Positions 56,401-64,000 of a DNA stretch of 64,000 nt are shown one piece after another. Numbering within the stretch: position 1 is the first letter of the stretch; every line of letters begins with the position of its first letter. The translations under genes and the position numbers were made by a program. This DNA is from Buddleja alternifolia (taxonomy: Eukaryota; Streptophyta; Magnoliopsida; Lamiales; Scrophulariaceae). Under the pieces are notes generated by a model. It made no database searches. It saw nothing but the letters and a program-made list of their open reading frames with translations, and was not told where the DNA came from. The stretch covers positions 10,512,046-10,576,045 of the forward strand of contig CM033393.1 of assembly GCA_019426215.1 (NCBI GenBank), given 5' to 3'.

Positions 56401-58072
56401 TGTACTAAAACGTCAGTTTTAATGTCCAAATACGTCAATTAATAGATAAAAATACGTCAATCGATATGAAATCATACGTAAATTGAAATGAAATAATATG
56501 TCCATTCAATGTACTAATACATAAATTTTAATATACAAATACGTCAATTAATATGAAATCATACGTCATATTGAATGAAATAATACGTCCATTTAAATAC
56601 TTCGGTTTGCTGTTGAAATACGTCATCTAAAATGTATAATTTATATATACTAATATGTCAACTTATATGATCACGTACGTCATTAAACTATACACGCACA
56701 TCATTAGACTATATGCATACGTCATTAGATTATACACGTACGTTGTTTTTATTAAGATAATACGTCATCTTAAATGTTGACATACAACCTTTATATTTAT
56801 TAATACATCCTTTTAGTTGTAACAATACATCATTTTGTATGTAATAATACTTCAGTTTGCTGTTGAAATATGTCCTTTAAAAGGTATAATTTATATATAC
56901 TAATACGTCAACTTATTTGGCGACGTACATCATTAGACTACATAGGTACATAATTAGATTATACACATACGTTGTTAGATTATACACGTACGTCGTTTTT
57001 ATTAAAATAATACGTCATCTTAAATGTTGACATACCGCCTTTATATTTATTAATAATTCCTTTTAGTTGTAGCATTACATCATTTCATATGTAATAATAC
57101 TTCGATTTGCTGTTGAAATATGTCATTTAAAATGTATAATTTATATGCACTAATACGTGAACGTATTTGATCATGTACGTCATTAGGCTACACACGTACG
57201 TCATTAGACTATACACATACGTTGTTAGATTATATACGTACGTCATTTTTATTAAAATAACACATCATCTTAAATGTTGACATACGGCCTTTATATTTAT
57301 TACTATATCATTTTAGTTGTAACAATAAATCATTCATATGTAATAATACTTCGGTTTGCTGTTGAAATACGTCATTTAAAGTATAATTTATATATACTCA
57401 TATGTCAACTTATTTGACCACACACGTCATTAGACTACACACATATGTCATTAGACTATACACATACATCGATAGATTATACACATACGTCGTTTTTATT
57501 AAAATAATATGTCATCTTAAATGTTGACATACGGCCTTTATATTTATTAATACATTATTTTAGTTGTAAAAATCATCATTTCATATGCAATAATACTTAG
57601 GTTTGTTGTTCAAATACATCATTTAAACTGTATAATTTATATATGCTAATACGTAAACTCATTAGACTACACATGTACGTCATTAGACTATACACATACG
57701 TTGTTAGATTATACACGAACATCATTTTTATTAAAATAATACGACATCTTAAATGTTGACATACGACCTTTATATTTATTAATACATCATTTTAGTTGTA
57801 ACAATACATCATCTCATATGTAATAATACTTCGGTTTGCTGAAATATGTCATTTAAAATGTATAATTTATATATACTAATATGTCAACTTATTACACCAT
57901 GTACGTCATAGACTACACACGTACGTCATTAGACTGTACACATACATCTTTAGATTATACCCGTACGTCATTTTATTAAAATAATAACTTAGCTTAAATG
58001 TTGATATACGACCTTTATATTTATTAATACATTTAGTTGTAACAATACATCATTTCATATGTAGTAATACTG
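56400..58072 (+). repeat. About 250-bp tandem repeat rich in TACGTCA
   Basis: The block ATACTTCGGTTTGCTGTTGA recurs at about 56598, 56848, 57098, 57347, 57594 and 57827 (periods of 250, 250, 249, 247 and 233). Each unit carries several ACGTCATTAGACTA-type words, a TTTTTATTAAAATAATACGTC segment and TTAATACATCATTTTAG. The last unit is shortened. No gene. Confidence 0.9.
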
Positions 58073-58165
58073 ATCCCTAAACCTTCAACCCTAATCCCTA
58101 AACCCTAAATCCTAACCCCTAACCCTTAAATGCTAAACACTATGACACTACATACCCTAAAATTA
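58073..58165 (+). repeat. Degenerate telomere-like tract
   Basis: About eight units close to CCCTAAA (CCCTAAACC, CCCTAATCCC, CCTAAATCCTAACCCC) stand alone between satellite arrays. It is an interstitial telomeric-type repeat, not a chromosome end, because arrays continue beyond it. Confidence 0.75.
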
Positions 58166-58485
58166 AATGTTTCGAAGTTCAATGTTCACATATATCTAAG
58201 CAAATTATGCATTTAATATAATTTAATGCACATTTTTTCACTAACTAGTGTTACCTTGTGTTTCCAAAACTCAATGTTCACATATACTATTGGTAGTGAT
58301 CACTTGACTTTTCCTATAAGTTTTTAGTCTTGAGATACTCATACACATGCTTATACTTGGGCATGTTATATATTTAATAATATTTTTTTATAATGTCATG
58401 AAGGTGCATTAAACAACATATTTGGAGCAAAATATGCATTAAAGAAATATACCAAACACTATGTATATCCATATTACTACTATTA
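58166..58485. other. Unique AT-rich spacer between arrays
   Basis: No gene and no repeat seen. The sequence CAATGTTCACATATA occurs twice (about 58180 and 58275). Confidence 0.5.
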
Positions 58486-58970
58486 CATATCAAATGTACG
58501 TATTCTTACCTATGAATGAACGTATTATTACATATAAAATGACGCATGGTTGCATATAAATTGACATATTACTATACATCAATTGATGTACGGTTGCATA
58601 TAAATTGACGTATGACTATATATCAATGGATGTATGGTTACATATCAATTGCCGTATTATTACATATGAATTTACGTATTATTAAATATCAAATGACATA
58701 TGGTTACATATAAATTGACTATTACTACATATTAATTGACGTATGGTTACATATAAATTGACGTATTATTACATACCAATTGACGTATGGTTGCATATAA
58801 ATTGACGTATGGTTGCTTATAAATTGACGTATGAATACATATCAATTGGAGTATAGTTACATATCAAATGCCGTATTATTACGTATGAATTAACGCATTA
58901 TTACATATCTAATGACGTCTGGTTACATATAAATTGACATATGACTGCATATCAATTGATTATAAGGGCA
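58486..58970. repeat. 22-bp tandem repeat (ATTGACGTAT..TACATATAA)
   Basis: About twenty degenerate units of roughly 22-23 bp, close to ATTGACGTATGGTTACATAT. Each unit contains a TGACGTA core or a one-base variant. Confidence 0.88.
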
Positions 58971-58984
58971 TTACATAGAAAAAA

Positions 58985-59400
58985 ATAGTTTATTATTTCG
59001 AGAATCGTACAGTGCATTATGGACATTTTCGTGAAGTCACACAAAACTGTCTATAAATTTTAACTTTCATTTGAAGATGACGTATTTTTTAAATAAAAAC
59101 GACGTACGTGTGTAATCTAACAATGTACATATATAGTCTAATGACGTACGTGTGTAATCTAATGACGTACTATATCAAATTAGTTGACATATTAGTATAT
59201 ATAAATTATACATTTTAAACGACGTATTTCAACAGCAAACTGAAGTAGTATTACATATGAAATGATGTAATGTTACAACTAAAAGGAAGTATTAATAAAT
59301 ATAAAGGTGGTATGTCAACATTTAAAATGACGTATTATTTTAATAAAAATGACGTACGTGTGTAGTCTAACGACGTATTGGTATTGTCTAATAACGTATT
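58985..59400 (-). repeat. Inverted copies of the 175-bp and 250-bp units
   Basis: 58985-59070 is an inverted copy of the 175-bp unit's GACTTCAC..TCCATAA..GTACGAT block. 59080-59400 is an inverted 250-bp unit (TTTCAACAGCAAACTGAAGT is the reverse of the TTGCTGTTGAAA block). The satellite block thus has mirror symmetry around the telomere-like and 22-bp repeats. Confidence 0.82.
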
Positions 59401-59752
59401 ATTACATATCAATTGACGTATGGTTGCATATAAAATTGACGTATGACTACATATCAATTGAAGTATGGTTACATATAAATGTCGTATTATGACATATGAG
59501 TTAACGTATTATTACTCAATTGAAGTATGGTTACATATAAATGCCGTATTATTATGTATGAGTTGACGTATTACTACATATCAAATAACGTATGGTTACT
59601 TATAAATTGGCGTATTACTACATATCAATGGACGTATGACTACATATAAAATGTCGTAATATTATATATGAATTGACGTATTATTACATATCGAATGATG
59701 TATGATTACATATAAATTGACAAATTATTACATAATAGATGCCGTATTTTTT
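59395..59752. repeat. 22-bp tandem repeat, second block
   Basis: Same unit as 58486-58970, interrupted at 59761 by a MITE and continuing for a few units after it (60162-60250). Confidence 0.85.
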
Positions 59753-59760
59753 CATATAAG

Positions 59761-60153
59761 CAGGGACGGAGCCAGGGGGGCTGGAGGGTGCGGTCGCCCC
59801 CCCTCAATTTTGAAAAATCATTTTTTTACCTTACAAAATTTTTGATATTTGTATTTCGCCCCCTCTCAAAATCGAAAAATATCATGTTTTTTCCCTTTAT
59901 TTTGAGTTCGCCCCCTCCAAACCCAAAATCTTGGCTATAATGAAAGAGATATAAGAGTATAAAGTATGTTAAAAGTTGTAATTGAACCTAGTTTCTTATT
60001 ATATTTTTCTTCACAAATATACCGTACCGTACCGCGGGGGGCAAGCCCCCCACACCCCCCCTTTCACTCCTTAGACTATTTGCCAAAATAAAATATATAT
60101 CTATATCACAACAATCTCGCCCCCCCTCACTCACATTCCTGGCTCCGTCCCTA
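59761..60153. mobile_element. 393-bp hAT-type MITE with 8-bp duplication CATATAAG
   Basis: It starts CAGGGACGGAGCCAG and ends CTGGCTCCGTCCCTA, giving a terminal inverted repeat of about 13 bases. CATATAAG flanks it at 59753-59760 and 60154-60161. The interior has C-rich CGCCCCCTC blocks and no ORF. It inserted into the 22-bp repeat block. Confidence 0.93.
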
Positions 60154-60279
60154 CATATAAGACATATTATTACATATAAAATGACGTATTTTTCAAAGAT
60201 ATTGCCCTATGGTTACATATACAATGATGTATTACTACATATTAAATGGCATATTTCAACATTTAAAATGATGTACTTT

Positions 60280-62000
60280 TCACGAGACATCAAGAGAAAG
60301 TCCATAACGTATTCTACGATACTCGAAATCATAAACTGATTTTTGCCTTCCAAAGCAGGCACACAGGGATTTAGAGAGATGTATGACACATTAACAAAAA
60401 ATATCTAGTGTGAAACAAATTTCTTCAAACTTAAGCTTAACTTTACCAACAATTTTGCGTGACTTCAGAAGAAAGTCATAACGCATTGTACGATGCTAGG
60501 AATCACAAACTGTTTTTTTTCTTTGAAATTAGACACATAGGGTTTTCAGAAAATTTATTACAAATTATCAAGAAACGTATAGGATGGAGCAGGTTTGTCT
60601 TCAACACATAGGCTAGAATTTTCTGACAGTTTTGCACGACTTCACGAGAATGCCATGACGCACTGTACGATGCTCAGAATCATAAATAGTTCTTTTTTTT
60701 TTTTTTCAAATTAGACATATAGGAATTTCCAGAAATGTATGACACATTATTAAAAGTATCTAGTATGAAACAAATTTATTTTCAAACTTAAGCTTAATTT
60801 TGCCGACTGTTTGTGCGACTTTACGAGAAAGTCTGTAACGAACTATACGGTGTTCGGAATCATAAACCATTTTTTTCTTTAAAAGTATATACATAGGGTT
60901 CAAAAAATATATGAAATATTATCAAAAAACGTCTAGGATGAAGTAGTTTTGTCTTCAAAAAGAAGCTAGAATTTACTTACAGTTTTGCGCGACTTCACGA
61001 GAATGTCCATAACGCACTGTACGATGCTCAGAATCATAAATAGTTTTTTATTTTCAAATTGCACACAGAGATTTCCAGAAATGCATGACAAATTATAAAA
61101 ATATCTAGTATGAAATAGATTTGTTTTCAAACATAAGATTAATTTTACCGACAGTTTTGCGCGACTTTACGAGAAAGTCTGAACGCATTGTACAATGCTC
61201 GGAATTATAAACCATTTTTTAAATTTCCTAAAAAATATATAGGGTTTTCAAAAAATGTATGGAAACCTATCAAACAACTTCTAGGATGAAGCAGTTTTGA
61301 CTTCAAACATAAGACAAAATTTACTTATAGTTTTGCGCGACTTCAGGAGAATCTCCATAACGCACTGTACGATGCTCAGAATCGTAAATAGTTTTTTACT
61401 TTTTAAATTAGACACATAGAGATTTTAAAAAATGCAGGACACATTATTAAAAGTATCTAGTGTGAAACAAAACTTAAGCTTAATTTTGCCGACAGTTTTG
61501 CGCGATTTTATGAGAAAATCTATAACGCATTGTACAATGCTCAGAATCATACATTTTTTTACTTTAATAATAGACACATAGGTATTTCAGAGAATACATG
61601 AAACATTATCAAAAAACTTCTAGGATGAAGCAATTTTGTCTTCAAACAAAAGCTAGAATTTACTTACAGTTTTTCACGACTTCACTAGAATGTCCATAAC
61701 GCACTGTACGATGCTCGGAATTATAAACAATTTTTTATTTCTAAATTAGAAATATAGGGCTTTCCATAAATGTATGACACATTATTAAAAAATATCTAGA
61801 ATGAAATAGATTTTTTTTCAAACGTAAGCTTAATTTTACCGACAGTTTTGCGCGACTTTACGAGAAAGTCTATAACGCATTGTACAATGCTCGGAATCAG
61901 AAATCATTTTTTTACTTTCATAATAGACACATAGGGAGTTCTAAAAATATTTTACAAAATATTATAGAATATTTAGTATAAAACAGATTTGGCTTTAAAC
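60280..62000 (+). repeat. About 175-bp tandem repeat, right array
   Basis: About ten copies of the same unit as 55530-56400, in the same orientation. The TTTTGCGCGACTTCACGAGA block lies near 60455, 60632, 60806, 60985, 61157, 61332, 61497, 61672 and 61845. Copies differ by substitutions and indels of a few bases. Confidence 0.9.
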
Positions 62001-62580
62001 GTAAGCTAAATGTTTTCAATAATTTCTTACAATCATACTTCATGTTTACTTTATCTATACTTCCTCTTTAGTGTATACATACGTCAAATGTACTTTAAGC
62101 ATACTTCATGTTAGATGTAACCATATGTCTTGTTCTCTTTAATCATACTTCATGTTGATGATGGAATGTGGTGTCAGCGCCCGTGCGGTGGTGGTGCACC
62201 AATTTCCAATTGAGGCGTTATCGGCGATAGCCGGTAGTGGTTCGCTGCTGGCGGTCGTCACTGGAGGTGATCCGTCTCTGGCGATCGTAACCGGAAGTCA
62301 TCGGCATTGGTTCGCCGCCGCCTATCCGTCATCAATGGTGGTCCGCCGTCGGCGGTCGTCGGTGGCGGCAGTTGGGGGTAGAGGTGGGGTGGGTGGGGGA
62401 TGAGAGGAATTGGAAAATAAAAAGAATAATAAAAAATAGAAAATAGAAATATAAAATAGAAAAGGAAAATATATAAGGAAAATAGAAAAGGAAAGAAAAT
62501 GGTAAAATGTAATAAGTTATGTTAGTATGGTTACTTTTGTCTTTCGGCATGCATTAGGGAGTTAAAATAAAGCTGAGAGG
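62001..62580. other. GC-rich patch and AT/GA-rich flank, no clear gene
   Basis: 62150-62400 is rich in GGCGGT/GGTCGTC words and opens a short frame without any recognisable domain; 62400-62510 is A/G-rich. The region resembles 47595-47800 in composition and may be the end of a large non-autonomous element. Confidence 0.45.
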
Positions 62581-62800
62581 TAATATATCTATCACTGTTC
62601 ACATAATCGATTCTTTCAAATTTTTTTCAGTGATTTATCAGTGATCTTCGTCTGTTAAGGAAAATGCTGTTTGGGGGATGAGTGTTGCTGATGACATTCA
62701 AAAATGCATTTATGGATCTGAAGAGGAAGAAGACATATAGTTACGTGATTTTCAAGATCTATGAGAAGAAAAAATGAGATCGTATATCACCATTGTATTT
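62581..62800. other. No gene seen
   Basis: AT-rich, no repeat or ORF that I can support. Confidence 0.4.
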
Positions 62801-63175
62801 ACTATATATTTTTTTATTAGCTATTGTATAATGTATTAATTAGCTATTATATAATGTTTATTAGCTATTGTATTCACTGTATAATGGGTTATATGATACT
62901 GTATTTTGGTTTATATGATGCTGTATATTGTGTTATATGATACTGTATAATGGTTTATAAGATTGTAACTGTATGATGTATACACACACTGTGTAATTGG
63001 TTATAAGATACTGTATAATGTGTTATAATATACTGTATAGCGATTTATAAGATACTGTATAATGGTTTGAAATCACTAATTGTATGTTACTAATCACACA
63101 CTGTATATCTCCATTATATTTACTGTTAGTAATTGTATAATGTTTATTAGCTATTGTATTCACTATATAATGCTT
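62800..63175. repeat. 22-bp minisatellite (ACTGTATAATGGTTTATAAGAT), block 1
   Basis: Degenerate units of about 22 bp built on CTGTATAATG and GTTATA words; copies vary by indels. Confidence 0.85.
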
Positions 63176-63500
63176 TTCTCTTATAATTACTAACATTATT
63201 TTGGCACTTAATTAAAATTTGGGAAGTAGCACAGCACATGGGGGTTGAGAATATTGTGGAATATCTGTTATGGAAATTGCTTAAAATGATATATGATATA
63301 ACCAACGAACCACATGGATAAGCATGTCTATAACATACTATATGATATACCATCTATAATTAGCAAATTGTAGCAACTCTTCAACTGACGTTTCAACTTT
63401 CAACTGACTAACATCCATTCCATATTCCCTCTCTCTCTTTGCTTTACTTTTCATAAAACCCTAACACACAGTTTCTTTCTTTTTCAATCTCAGCACTTAT
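63176..63500. other. Spacer between minisatellite blocks
   Basis: No gene seen. A pyrimidine-rich patch with a CT run lies at about 63425-63450. Confidence 0.45.
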
Positions 63501-63850
63501 CAATATTTATTAAGAGCTATTGTATAATGTTTATTAGTTATTGTATTCACTGTATAATGGAATATATGATATATACTGTATATTGGTTTATATGATTCTG
63601 TATAATGGGTTATAAGATATTGTATAATGACTTATAAGATTGTAATTGTACAATGTATAAACACACACTGTATAATGGGTTATAGTTATAATACACTGTA
63701 TAATGTGTTATAACATACTGTATAATGACTTATAACATACTGTATAATGACTTATAAAATTGTAAATGTACAATGCATAAACACACACTGTATAATGGGT
63801 TATAATATACTGTATAATGAATTATAATATACTGTATAATGTGTTACTGT
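63501..63850. repeat. 22-bp minisatellite, block 2
   Basis: Same unit as block 1, more regular at its right end (CTGTATAATGGGTTATAATA repeated). Confidence 0.88.
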
Positions 63851-64000
63851 AACAAATGTCCGCAAATTATCAAAAAGTTGATGAATTTATTGTCACAAGA
63901 AAAATAAGAGTTTTAAGGAAACGGGAGGGGGGGGGGGGCAGTGGGGAGTAGGATGGGGGAGTGCAAACTTCACTAATCAACAAACTCCACACAAAGTTGA
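63851..64000. other. Window end, unassigned
   Basis: No gene. A G-run of about 17 with one A lies at 63922-63939. Confidence 0.5.

Noticed and set aside
58073..58165. Chromosome end (telomere)
   Set aside because: Only about eight degenerate units are present and other repeats continue on both sides.
58486..58970. Regular 22-bp repeats resembling a CRISPR array
   Set aside because: There are no unique spacers, the copies are degenerate, the context is a plant genome and no cas genes are present.
62152..62403. 83-codon ORF rich in V, A and G as a gene
   Set aside because: It stems from a GGCGGT-rich patch, has no start context or domain, and resembles the patch at 47595-47800.
62800..63850. 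Repeats of 22 bp as a second CRISPR-like candidate
   Set aside because: Tandem units directly adjoin without spacers; it is a minisatellite.

Overview
The window is nuclear DNA of a flowering plant, very probably a eudicot. The evidence is its content: Ty1-copia and Athila-type Ty3-gypsy LTR retrotransposons primed by plant tRNA-iMet and tRNA-Asp, a Mutator-like transposon with plant introns, hAT elements with 8-bp duplications, tRNA-derived SINEs and AT-rich tandem repeats. I see no host gene, tRNA, rRNA or CRISPR array. The region is heterochromatin-like and built from transposons inserted into one another.

Layout. (1) 1-2518: a plus-strand copia fragment (LTR tail, leader, decayed gag), a plus-strand LTR fragment and part of a minus-strand copia LTR. 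(2) 2519-15238: a full-length Athila-type Ty3-gypsy element inserted into that minus-strand LTR. It has 1.5-kb LTRs, a 5-bp duplication TCTAT, a tRNA-Asp primer site, decayed gag and pol, one intact extra ORF and a polypurine tract. (3) 15239-22310: the rest of the minus-strand LTR, then an internal region with gag but no recognisable pol, then the other LTR of that element. (4) 22311-25189 and 36921-37264: copia leader pieces and a minus-strand LTR, which is split by (5) 25190-36920, a plus-strand Ty1-copia element. That element is itself interrupted in gag by two solo LTRs. (6) 37317-40804: a decayed coiled-coil ORF followed by an LTR of a third copia family. (7) 40805-48139: no gene. It holds a large inverted-repeat element (42951-47018) containing a SINE and a hAT element, and the hAT element holds a solo LTR. 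(8) 48140-55086: a Mutator-like element with a 9-bp duplication CTTACTATA. It carries two convergent intron-containing genes, a MuDR-type transposase on plus and a plant-mobile-domain (PMD) protein on minus, and clustered palindromes just inside both ends. (9) 55096-64000: tandem repeats of about 175, 250 and 22 bp, a short telomere-like tract and a 393-bp hAT-type MITE.

Most coding regions are decayed, and several stops look like CGA to TGA or CAA to TAA changes. The best-preserved coding units are the extra ORF of the Athila element (10704-12041) and the two genes of the Mutator-like element. Each of those two genes has only one or two nonsense codons in an otherwise consistent exon model.

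The most unusual structures are: a degenerate GC-rich palindrome spaced at about 22 bp in several separate parts of the Athila element; the subterminal palindromes and PMD gene of the Mutator-like element; and the symmetrical satellite block dense in TGACGTA.
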